DNA of 64,000 nucleotides, from NCBI RefSeq assembly GCF_040676615.1, contig NZ_JBFAPI010000005.1:1-64000 (forward strand), in the 5' to 3' direction. This DNA is from Asanoa sp040676615. Lineage in GTDB: Bacteria; Actinomycetota; Actinomycetes; Mycobacteriales; Micromonosporaceae. Below the pieces are notes generated by a model that saw only the letters and a list, made by a program, of their open reading frames with translations, had not been told where the DNA came from and did no database searches. The position numbers and the translations under genes are program-made. Below, one piece after another: positions 31,057 through 37,927 of the stretch; position 1 is the first letter of the stretch; each line of letters begins with the position of its first letter.

Positions 31057-32283
31057 CTACCGCAACTGGTCGCGCCGGCGGGTCAGATAGGCGGTCTCGG
31101 CAGTGTTGCCCGCCAGCTCGATGGCCTTGTCGTACGCCGCGCGCGACTGCTGGCTGCGGCCCAGCCGGCGCAGCAGGTCGGCACGGGTGGCGTGGTAGGC
31201 GTGATAGCCGGCCAACCTGTGCTCGAGGCGGTCGACCGCCGCCAGGGCCACCTGCGGGCCGTCGAGCTCGGCGATGGCGATGGCCCGGTTGAGGGCGACG
31301 ACCGGCGACGGGTCGAGGCGCACGAGCTGGTCGTAGAGGGCCAGGACCTGCGACCAGTCGGTGTCGCGGAAATCGCGGGCCGAGGTGTGCACGGCGTTGA
31401 TCGCCGCGAGGATCTGGTAGGGGCCCGGAGCGGCCCCGGCGGCCAGGCGCTCGCGCACCAGCAGGTGACCCTCGGCGATCAGCGCCGGGTCCCAGGCCCC
31501 GCGGTCCTGCTCGTGAAGGGCGACCAGCTCGCCGGTGGCCGAGACCCGGGCGGTGCGGCGGGCCTCGATCAGCAGCATCAGCGCCAGCAGCCCGGCCACC
31601 TCGCCGTCCTCCGGCAGGAGGGTGCGGATCAGGCGGGTGAGCCGGATCGCCTCGGCGGTCAGGTCGTGCCGGACCGGATCGGTGTCGGGGCCGGTCGCCA
31701 GGTAGCCCTCGTTGAAGACGAGGTACAGGACGGCGAGTACGCCCGAGACGCGGGCCGGGAGATCCTCGGAGGACGGCACGCGATAGGGGATGCGCGCCGC
31801 CTTGATCTTGGCCTTCGCGCGGGTGATCCGCTGCCCCATGGCACTCTCGGCCACCAGGAAGGCGCGGGCGATCTCGGGCATGCTCAGGCCGCCGACCATG
31901 CGCAGCGTCAACGCCAGGCGGGCTTCCATCGCCAGCGCCGGATGGCAGCAGGTGAAGATCAGCCGGAGCCGGTCGTCGTCGATGGCGCCGAGAGGCTCGG
32001 GCGGGTCGTCGTCGTACACCATGTGAGCCTCCTTGTGTTTGTCGTGGCGTTTGCTCTCGCGCCGGATCCGGTCGATGGCCTTGCGGTTGGCGGTGGTGGT
32101 CAGCCAGGCGCCGGGGCTGGGCGGCACGCCGTCGGCCGGCCATCGCTCGACGGCGGCCGCGAACGCGTCGGCGGCCGCCTCCTCGGCGACGTCGAGGTCA
32201 CCGAAGCGCTTGGTCAGGGAGGCGACCACCCGGGCCCACTCCTCGTGGTGGGCCCGGGTGATCGCTTCCTCGACGGCGCTCAC
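31057..32283 (-). CDS. ECF42-type sigma factor with TPR-like C-terminus, copy 1
   Basis: A 408-residue sigma-70-family protein. The sigma-2 region is AEEAAADAFAAAVERWPADG with LTTTANRKAIDRIRRESKRHD. The sigma-4 region holds LTLRMVGGLSMPEIARAFLVAESAMGQRITRAK. A ~230-residue helical C-terminus starts near 180 (VLYLVFNEGYLA, LNRAIAIAELDGPQVAL) and belongs to the TPR-like domain diagnostic of ECF42. No anti-sigma gene is present; the DGPF protein is encoded upstream with a 4-bp overlap. Directs RNA polymerase to stress genes, probably including its own operon. Confidence 0.93.
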   Translation of the reverse strand: MSAVEEAITRAHHEEWARVVASLTKRFGDLDVAEEAAADAFAAAVERWPADGVPPSPGAWLTTTANRKAIDRIRRESKRHDKHKEAHMVYDDDPPEPLGAIDDDRLRLIFTCCHPALAMEARLALTLRMVGGLSMPEIARAFLVAESAMGQRITRAKAKIKAARIPYRVPSSEDLPARVSGVLAVLYLVFNEGYLATGPDTDPVRHDLTAEAIRLTRLIRTLLPEDGEVAGLLALMLLIEARRTARVSATGELVALHEQDRGAWDPALIAEGHLLVRERLAAGAAPGPYQILAAINAVHTSARDFRDTDWSQVLALYDQLVRLDPSPVVALNRAIAIAELDGPQVALAAVDRLEHRLAGYHAYHATRADLLRRLGRSQQSRAAYDKAIELAGNTAETAYLTRRRDQLR

Positions 32284-32603
32284 TGGAATGGCCGCACCTC
32301 GATCTTCCGGTGGCAGGCCTTCGACCCCTCGGCGGCGAGCTTGAGCGTCACGTCCAGGTCGGGGGCCTCGATGATCCAGAAGCCGGCGAGGTATTCCTTG
32401 GACTCCAGGAAGGGCCCGTCGGTGACCAGCGCCTCGCCGCCGCGGCTGTCGATGACGGTCGCGGTGTGGGGCGAGGCGAGACCGCCGGCGAAGACCCAGT
32501 GGCCCTCGGCCCGGAGCCGGTCGTTGAACTCGTCGATCGCGGCGTCTTCCTTCGCGGTGTTCGGGCCGGTGCCGTCGTCGATCACGGAAATCAGGTACTG
32601 CAT
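32280..32603 (-). CDS. YCII/DGPF-domain protein, partner of ECF42 copy 1
   Basis: A 107-residue ferredoxin-like protein with the DGPF motif in VTDGPFLESKEYLAGFWIIE. Such proteins are conserved partners of ECF42 sigma factors and are a main target of them (known in Streptomyces venezuelae); they are thought to be enzymes or sensors of unknown chemistry. Its stop overlaps the sigma start (ATG 32283). A promoter-like TGTCGG-N15-TTCGT is 41 nt upstream. Start ATG 32603 has AGGAGA upstream. Confidence 0.9.
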   Translation of the reverse strand: MQYLISVIDDGTGPNTAKEDAAIDEFNDRLRAEGHWVFAGGLASPHTATVIDSRGGEALVTDGPFLESKEYLAGFWIIEAPDLDVTLKLAAEGSKACHRKIEVRPFQ

Positions 32604-32644
32604 CTGAAGATCATCTCCTGTGTTGTCAGGGCTTCAACCCTGCA

Positions 32645-32670
32645 ACGAACACGACCATCCCGATCCGACA
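32645..32670 (-). promoter_or_regulatory. Predicted ECF42-type promoter of DGPF copy 1
   Basis: TGTCGG (32670-32665), 15-nt spacer, TTCGT (32649-32645), 41 nt before the ATG. Confidence 0.55.
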
Positions 32671-32732
32671 CCACCTCCCGACTTATTCGGCGGAGCTTTC
32701 GGGACGCGGCCGGGTCTCGGGGTACGCGGCCG

Positions 32733-33518
32733 TCAGGCGCTGCTGAGGCGCTGGAGTTGCCGGTCGTGGACGCCGGTCACCCACTCCCAGCCTTCCTTGG
32801 CCGACGGGCCGATCCTCGGGTCGCCGGGATCGTGGCCGTCGCGCAGGGCGTGCAGGTAGGCCCGGTCGTGGTCGATCCGGGCGCGGATCTCGTCGCCGCC
32901 CGCGACGGAACCGTGGCCGGGGATGACGACCTCGACGTCACCGGCCACGGCGTCGAACAGGGCCAGGGCGGCGAGGTGGTCGTCGATCGGGTCGGCCGGG
33001 CCGGTCAGATCGAGCATCGGGATCAACACGTCGGACAGCATGTCGCCGGCGACCAGGACGCCGCGCTCCGCGATCAACAGCGCCGCGTGGCCCGGGGCGT
33101 GCGCCCGGTGCTCGATGATCCGCACCTCGACGCCGTCCCATGGCAGACGCGTGGCTTCCGCGGGCAGGCCGGTGACCTGGCCGAGCAGGTCGAGCGGCAC
33201 CTCGTCGGGTATGCCGAACCGGCGTGCGTCGATCCCGCCCGACAAGCGATCCCGGGCGGTGTCCGCGCAGCGGGCCGTGGCGTAGCGGGGCGCTCTGCCG
33301 AGCGCCGGGTGCCACAGCAGGTGATCCCAGTGCGGATGCGTGGAGAAGCCGACCTCGATGGTCTGGCCGGCCAGGTCATCGGCGAGGCAGGCCAGTTCGT
33401 CGCCGAGCACCCCGGCGTCGACGAGCAACACGCCACCGCGGCCCTGCACGACGACGGCGTTGCTCTGGCAGAACTCGCTCTCGTGGACCAGCACGCCATC
33501 CGCGACCTGCTTCAGCAC
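32733..33518 (-). CDS. MBL-fold metallo-hydrolase
   Basis: A 261-residue hydrolase of the metallo-beta-lactamase fold: THPHWDHLLW (metal site HxHxDH), APGHAALL, GDMLSD and PGHGS in order. It hydrolyses thioesters, lactones or similar. GTG 33518 is 4 nt after the flavin monooxygenase stop and has GGGGGTGAT just upstream. Second gene of that operon, so it should share TetR control. Its convergent tail ends before the DGPF promoter region of copy 1. Substrate unknown. Confidence 0.88.
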   Translation of the reverse strand: MLKQVADGVLVHESEFCQSNAVVVQGRGGVLLVDAGVLGDELACLADDLAGQTIEVGFSTHPHWDHLLWHPALGRAPRYATARCADTARDRLSGGIDARRFGIPDEVPLDLLGQVTGLPAEATRLPWDGVEVRIIEHRAHAPGHAALLIAERGVLVAGDMLSDVLIPMLDLTGPADPIDDHLAALALFDAVAGDVEVVIPGHGSVAGGDEIRARIDHDRAYLHALRDGHDPGDPRIGPSAKEGWEWVTGVHDRQLQRLSSA

Positions 33519-33522
33519 GAGA

Positions 33523-34644
33523 TCACCCCCGGGCAAGGGTATCGCCGGCGGAACGGGGCGTGAAGAAGCGGACCAGGTCGTCCGCCGCGGTGGGTGACAG
33601 CATCATCGCCTGGACCCGGGCGGACATCTCGGCGATCGGGTGGATGCGGGCGAACATCGCCTCCTCGTACGCCCGGATGGCCGAGTCGGGATCGGCGGCG
33701 AGGCGGGCGGCGAGTTGGGCACCGTCCAGCATGGCCTGGTTGGCGCCCTCGCCGACCGGCGGCATGAGGTGCGCGGCGTCGCCGACGAGGGTGACGCCCG
33801 GCCGGCCGGACCAGCGCGTGTCGGTGGGCATGGCCTCGATCCGGCGTGGCGTCGGCGTGCCGTCGCCGGCCTCGATCAGCGCGGTCAGGCGTGGGTTCCA
33901 GCCGTCGAACAGGTCCAGCAGGGCACGCTTGTCGCGGTAGCTGTCGATGGGGCGATCGACCGCGTGCAGCGAGATCCCGACCTTCAGGCTGCCGTCGCCG
34001 AGGCGTTGCGCGGCCAGGATCCGGCTCCCGCCGACGCACCACAGGTTGCCGGGGCCGACCAGATTGGCCAGGTCAGGACGGCGCCGGTCGACGTCGGCGA
34101 TGGTGAGGTCCACCAGTGTGGACACATAGGACAGTGCGACGTCGGTCAGCAGCGGCCGGACCGCCGAGCGCGCACCGTCGGCACCGACGAGGACGTCGCA
34201 GTCGCTCTGCTGTCCGCCGTCGAAGGTCAGCCGCCAGCCCCCGCCGCTCAGCGGGGTCGCCGCGACGAGCCGGTGTCGCCACCGCACCGTGTCGCCGGGC
34301 AGAGAGTCGAGCAGCAGCTCACGCAGGGCGCGCCGGTCGATCTCGGGACGGCCGGAGAACGAGCCGGGTCGCGGCTTGTGGTGCACCAGGGTCCGTCCGG
34401 TCGGGTCGAGGATGCGATGTTCCTCGCCCTCGGGTCGGGCCCGCTCCCGGAACCGGTCGGCGAGGCCCGCATCGGCCAACGCCTGTTGCCCGGACTCCGG
34501 GTGCAGGTCGAGCATGCCGCCCTGCGATCGCGCGGACCGGCTCGCCTCGCGTTCGTAGACCACCGCGCCGATCCCGTGCCGGTGCAGGACCCGGGCCAGG
34601 GTCAGGCCGCCCAGGCCACCGCCGGCGATCGCGATTCGCATCAT
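33523..34644 (-). CDS. FAD-dependent monooxygenase, TetX-like
   Basis: A 373-residue class A flavoprotein monooxygenase: GxGxxG RIAIAGGGLGGLTLARVLHRHG (3-24), DG motif VLVGADGARSAVR, and GD motif VTLVGDAAHLMPPVGEGANQAM. The pattern is close to TetX-type hydroxylases, which attack tetracyclines and other polyketide-like drugs; actual substrate unknown. Two adjacent ATGs (34644, 34641) are possible starts. A TetR gene lies divergent 27 bp away with a large inverted repeat over its start. Confidence 0.88.
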   Translation of the reverse strand: MMRIAIAGGGLGGLTLARVLHRHGIGAVVYEREASRSARSQGGMLDLHPESGQQALADAGLADRFRERARPEGEEHRILDPTGRTLVHHKPRPGSFSGRPEIDRRALRELLLDSLPGDTVRWRHRLVAATPLSGGGWRLTFDGGQQSDCDVLVGADGARSAVRPLLTDVALSYVSTLVDLTIADVDRRRPDLANLVGPGNLWCVGGSRILAAQRLGDGSLKVGISLHAVDRPIDSYRDKRALLDLFDGWNPRLTALIEAGDGTPTPRRIEAMPTDTRWSGRPGVTLVGDAAHLMPPVGEGANQAMLDGAQLAARLAADPDSAIRAYEEAMFARIHPIAEMSARVQAMMLSPTAADDLVRFFTPRSAGDTLARG

Positions 34645-34652
34645 CAACCCCA

Positions 34653-34691
34653 CTACCGTACGCTGTATCTTATGGATACGCCGTACGGTAG
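34653..34691. promoter_or_regulatory. TetR operator: 10-bp perfect inverted repeat
   Basis: CTACCGTACG (34653-34662) and CGTACGGTAG (34682-34691) are perfect arms, with inner GTATC pairs extending them. The centre is at 34672, the tetR start codon. Bound TetR would cover both divergent promoters. Confidence 0.8.
34659..34664 (+). promoter_or_regulatory. -10 element of tetR (34672)
   Basis: TACGCT, 7 nt before ATG 34672, inside the left operator arm. Confidence 0.45.
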
Positions 34692-35397
34692 CGCACCGCT
34701 GCCCGTCTGGGAACGGCCCGAGCCCCAGCCGCGGGCGGCGCCCGTCCCGTTGAGCCGCGAGAAGATCGCCGCCGCCGCGATCCGGCTCGCCGACGCGGAC
34801 GGGCTCGACGGCCTGTCGGTTCGCAAGATCGCCAAAGAGCTGGGCGTCGGCCCGATGCGCCTCTACGACTACGTGCGCAACAGGTCCGAACTGCTCGACC
34901 TGATGGTCGACGTGGTCTACGCCCGGATCGCCGAGTCCGCCCGGCACTCCGGCTGGCGCGCCACGGTGCTGGCCATCGCCCGCGCGACCCGCGCGGCCGC
35001 CCTCGACCACGAGTGGTTCGTCGACCTGCTCGGCGCCCGGCCACACCTGGGACCGCACGCGCTCGCCGTGGGCGAGGCGACCGCGGCGGCGTTGAGCCAG
35101 GCACCGACCGTGCGCGGCATCGGCGATCTCCAACGGACGGTCGGGGCGCTCAACGCGTTCATCGTCGGCGCGCTCCGCCGGGAGGTCACCGAGCGCCGCA
35201 CCGCCCGGGCCACCGGCACCGACGAGGCCCAATGGCAGGCCAGCCTCGGCCCCTATCTCACCCGCATGCTGGAAACGGGGAGATACCCCACCATCGCCCG
35301 ACTGGTCGTCGACGGCGACCACCTCGACGCCGAAGAGACGTTCAACCACAACCTGACCACGGTCCTGGACGGCATCACGGGCGCCGCCGCACGGTGA
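34672..35397 (+). CDS. TetR family regulator of the monooxygenase operon
   Basis: A 241-residue repressor of the tetracycline-repressor type. After a ~25-residue Pro-rich N-terminus comes the HTH (LSREKIAAAAIRLADADGLD, then LSVRKIAKELGVGPMRLYDYVRNRSEL). The C-terminal ligand domain belongs to the TetR_C group. The first residues, MDTPYGS, are encoded by the operator itself. It is divergent from the TetX-like gene and convergent with ECF42 copy 2, which ends 13 bp downstream. Confidence 0.9.
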   Translation: MDTPYGSAPLPVWERPEPQPRAAPVPLSREKIAAAAIRLADADGLDGLSVRKIAKELGVGPMRLYDYVRNRSELLDLMVDVVYARIAESARHSGWRATVLAIARATRAAALDHEWFVDLLGARPHLGPHALAVGEATAAALSQAPTVRGIGDLQRTVGALNAFIVGALRREVTERRTARATGTDEAQWQASLGPYLTRMLETGRYPTIARLVVDGDHLDAEETFNHNLTTVLDGITGAAAR

Positions 35398-35409
35398 TCC
35401 ACCGCCGGA

Positions 35410-36663
35410 TCACCCGCAGGCCACGGCCCGGCCCAGCAGCAGGGCTCGTTCGCGCGCGTTCTGGGTCAGCGACGCCGCCCGCTCGAACTCGGCCCGCGCC
35501 TCGGCGAGCCGGCCCAGCTTGGCCAGCAGGTCGCCGCGGACGCTGGGCAGCAGGTGGTAGTCGCGCACGTGCGGGAAGGCCATCAGCTGGTCGACCAGGG
35601 CCAGCCCGGTCGCCGGCCCGAACGCCATCGAGAGCGCCACCGCGCGGTTCAGCTCGACCACGGGGGAGCGCGTCGTCTCGGCCAGTTGCTCGTAGAGCCC
35701 GGCGATGCGCTCCCAGTCGGTGTCCTCGAAACGGCGGGCCCGGGCGTGGCCCGCGGCGATGGCCGCCTGCAACACGTAGGGGCCGGGCCGGCCGCCGGTC
35801 AGGGTCTCGGCCCGCTCCAGCGCGGCCAGGCCCCGGCGGATCAGCAACTGGTCCCAGCGGGCCCGGTTCTGGTCGGCCAGCAGGATCGGCTCGCCGCCCG
35901 GGCCGGTGCGCGCGGCCGCCCGGGACGCCTGGATCTCCATCAGCGCCACCAGGCCGTGCACCTCCGGCTCGCGCGGTGCCAGCCGGGCCAGGATCCGGCC
36001 CAGCCGCAGGGCGTCTTCGCACAACGCCGGCCGCATCCAGTCGTCGCCAACGGTGGCCGAGTAGCCCTCGTTGAAGATCAGGTAGACGACCTCGAGCACC
36101 GAGGAGAGCCGGGCGGCCAGCTCCCTGCCCTGCGGCACCTCGAACGGCACCCCGGCGTTGGCCAGGGTCTTCTTGGCCCGCACGATCCGCTGCGCCACGG
36201 TCGGTTCCGGCACCAGGAAGGCCCGGGCGATCTCGTCTGTGCTCAGGCCGCCGAGCAGCCGCAGGGTCAGCGCGGTGCGTGCCTCGGTGGACAGCACCGG
36301 GTGGCAGGCCACGAACACCAGCCGCAGCAGGTCATCGCCGATGCCGTCGTCGTCGGCGACCAGCGCCCCGATGTCCGGAGTGGACTCGTCGAGGTCGCGC
36401 CCGACCTCCTCGACCTTGCGCTGGTAGGTCTCGTCGCGCCGGATCCGGTCGATGGCGCGGCGCTTGGCGATCGTCATCAACCAGGCGCCAGGATTACGCG
36501 GTACGCCCTCCGCCGGCCACTGCTCCAGCGCCGCGACGAGCGCGTCCTGTGCCAGCTCCTCGGCCGTGCCGACGTCGCCGACGAGCCTGGTCAGCCCGGC
36601 GATCAGCCGGACTGACTCGATCCGCCAGACCGCCTCGATCGCGCGGTGGGTGTCGGAGGCCAC
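35410..36663 (-). CDS. ECF42-type sigma factor with TPR-like C-terminus, copy 2
   Basis: A 417-residue second member of the same group as the gene at 31057. It has sigma-2 (AEELAQDALVAALEQWPAEG, LMTIAKRRAIDRIRRDE), sigma-4 (LTLRLLGGLSTDEIARAFLVPEPTVAQRIVRAK), then the helical C-terminal domain (VYLIFNEGYSATVGDD, LNRAVALSMAFGPATGL). It lacks an anti-sigma gene. GTG 36663 is 3 bp from the DGPF stop. The two copies are clearly divergent in sequence, so this is an old duplication or two separate acquisitions. Confidence 0.93.
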   Translation of the reverse strand: MASDTHRAIEAVWRIESVRLIAGLTRLVGDVGTAEELAQDALVAALEQWPAEGVPRNPGAWLMTIAKRRAIDRIRRDETYQRKVEEVGRDLDESTPDIGALVADDDGIGDDLLRLVFVACHPVLSTEARTALTLRLLGGLSTDEIARAFLVPEPTVAQRIVRAKKTLANAGVPFEVPQGRELAARLSSVLEVVYLIFNEGYSATVGDDWMRPALCEDALRLGRILARLAPREPEVHGLVALMEIQASRAAARTGPGGEPILLADQNRARWDQLLIRRGLAALERAETLTGGRPGPYVLQAAIAAGHARARRFEDTDWERIAGLYEQLAETTRSPVVELNRAVALSMAFGPATGLALVDQLMAFPHVRDYHLLPSVRGDLLAKLGRLAEARAEFERAASLTQNARERALLLGRAVACG

Positions 36664-36666
36664 CGG

Positions 36667-37095
36667 TCAGTTCTTCGTAGCCTTCGCGCGCCGCTTCTCC
36701 ACCGCGTCGCGCTGCTCGGCCGTGAAGGTGTCGCCGAAGTCGTCGGCCTGGAAGACCTGCCGGATCTCGATGTTGGTCCCGCCCGCGCCCGGTCGCACGA
36801 CCGGGTAGCGCTTGAACCATTCGACGCACTCCTCGAGCGACTTCATCTCGACCAGGAAGAACCCGGCGACGAGCTCCTTGGTCTCGGTGAACGGCCCGTC
36901 GACCACGGTCTTCTTGTCGCCGTCGAAGTAGATCCTGACCCCCTTCGCGCTGGGGTGGATGCCCTCGGTGGCCAGCAGCACGCCGGCGTCGACCAGCTCC
37001 TCGATGAAGGCGCCGACCGTCTCGAAATCCTCGGTGGCCGGCATAACACCGGCTTCGCTCTCCTCGGTGGCCTTGGTGATCACCAGAAACCGCAT
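36667..37095 (-). CDS. YCII/DGPF-domain protein, partner of ECF42 copy 2
   Basis: A 142-residue DGPF protein: FLVITKATEESEAGV opening and VVDGPFTETKELVAGFFLVEMKSLEECVEW core. A Lys/Arg-rich C-terminal extension of ~35 residues (AVEKRRAKATKN at the end) is absent from copy 1. ATG 37095 has GAGGAG a few nt upstream. Predicted ECF42 promoter TGTCGT-N16-TTCGA is 38 nt upstream. Confidence 0.9.
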   Translation of the reverse strand: MRFLVITKATEESEAGVMPATEDFETVGAFIEELVDAGVLLATEGIHPSAKGVRIYFDGDKKTVVDGPFTETKELVAGFFLVEMKSLEECVEWFKRYPVVRPGAGGTNIEIRQVFQADDFGDTFTAEQRDAVEKRRAKATKN

Positions 37096-37133
37096 CGCTG
37101 TCTCCTCATGTCAGTCGCCTTCTCACCTATGCG

Positions 37134-37160
37134 TCGAACGGCGACCGACCCCGGACGACA
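37134..37160 (-). promoter_or_regulatory. Predicted ECF42-type promoter of DGPF copy 2
   Basis: TGTCGT (37160-37155), 16-nt spacer, TTCGA (37138-37134), preceded by GG as in the other two sites. Confidence 0.5.
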
Positions 37161-37257
37161 CCCTGCCAGAAGTTTTTCGGACCCGGGTCGTCGCGCCGCG
37201 CGCACGGGCGTCCCCTACCGCGCTCTGTGGTGGACCGGTGCGTCCTGCCGCTTCCGC

Positions 37258-37701
37258 TCAGAGAAGGCTGGTCAGGGCGTTCTCGTATTTCGGCCGGTCG
37301 TCGGCCGGGGTGTTCGCGGGGGCGTAGTCGAGGACGACGGCGCCGATGCGGTGGGTGTCCGGGGCGGTCGCGTACTCCTGGGCGGTGGCTTCGTCCGGGA
37401 AGACGTACACCGTGACCGCCTTGGTCGTCATGATCTCGGAACAGTGCGTAACGCCGGTCGCGCAGTAGCCGGAGTTGTCCTGCGGGTTGGGGACCGGCAG
37501 GCCGGCGGCCGCGAAGGTGTCGACGACCTCCCGCGCGCTCGGTGCGCCGTCGGCGCGGGCCGGGATTTCGGCGGCGGCGCTCGGCGTGCCCGTCGCGGCC
37601 GGTGGCACGGAGGCGGCGGTTTTGATGGTTTCGCTTGAGCAGCCGGCCGCGGCGAAGACGATGGCGAATGCGGCGATGGCGCGGAGGAAACGTCGACTCA
37701 C
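37258..37701 (-). CDS. Putative lipoprotein
   Basis: A 147-residue exported lipoprotein: signal RFLRAIAAFAIVFAAAGC with lipidated Cys21, a Ser/Ala/Pro linker, and a small domain with two Cys (SGYCATGVTHCSE) and VTVYVFPDEATAQEYA. Start is GTG 37701. Family unknown; surface-attached. It precedes the tRNA-Arg in the same orientation but ends independently. Confidence 0.75.
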   Translation of the reverse strand: MSRRFLRAIAAFAIVFAAAGCSSETIKTAASVPPAATGTPSAAAEIPARADGAPSAREVVDTFAAAGLPVPNPQDNSGYCATGVTHCSEIMTTKAVTVYVFPDEATAQEYATAPDTHRIGAVVLDYAPANTPADDRPKYENALTSLL

Positions 37702-37766
37702 CGCGGCGATTCTTCCTGGTCAGCGCGCTTCTGACGGGTTGGCGCGCCCGGCGCCGGGTGTTGTGG

Positions 37767-37842
37767 TGGTGCGCTCGGCAGGATTCGAACCTGCGACCAT
37801 GGGCTTAGAAGACCCCTGCTCTATCCACTGAGCTACGAGCGC
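37767..37842 (-). tRNA. tRNA-Arg(UCU)
   Basis: A 76-nt tRNA on the minus strand with encoded CCA: acceptor GCGCTCG/CGAGCGC, D-arm GCTC/GAGC, anticodon loop CTTCTAA (TCT), T-arm GCAGG-TTCGAAT-CCTGC. Anticodon stem has a G.A at 27-43 and a T.G at 31-39. It reads AGA codons, rare in this genome. Confidence 0.95.
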
Positions 37843-37914
37843 GTGGCGGGTGTCGCGCCGGCTGCTGGTCAAATTGACGGACAACCAGGGCGTGACGATC
37901 TCGCCTGCACATAT

Positions 37915-37920
37915 TAGGTT
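37915..37920 (+). promoter_or_regulatory. -10 element of the DUF1444-like gene
   Basis: TAGGTT, 7 nt before GTG 37928; decides this start against GTG 37850. Confidence 0.5.
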
Positions 37921-37927
37921 TCCACGC

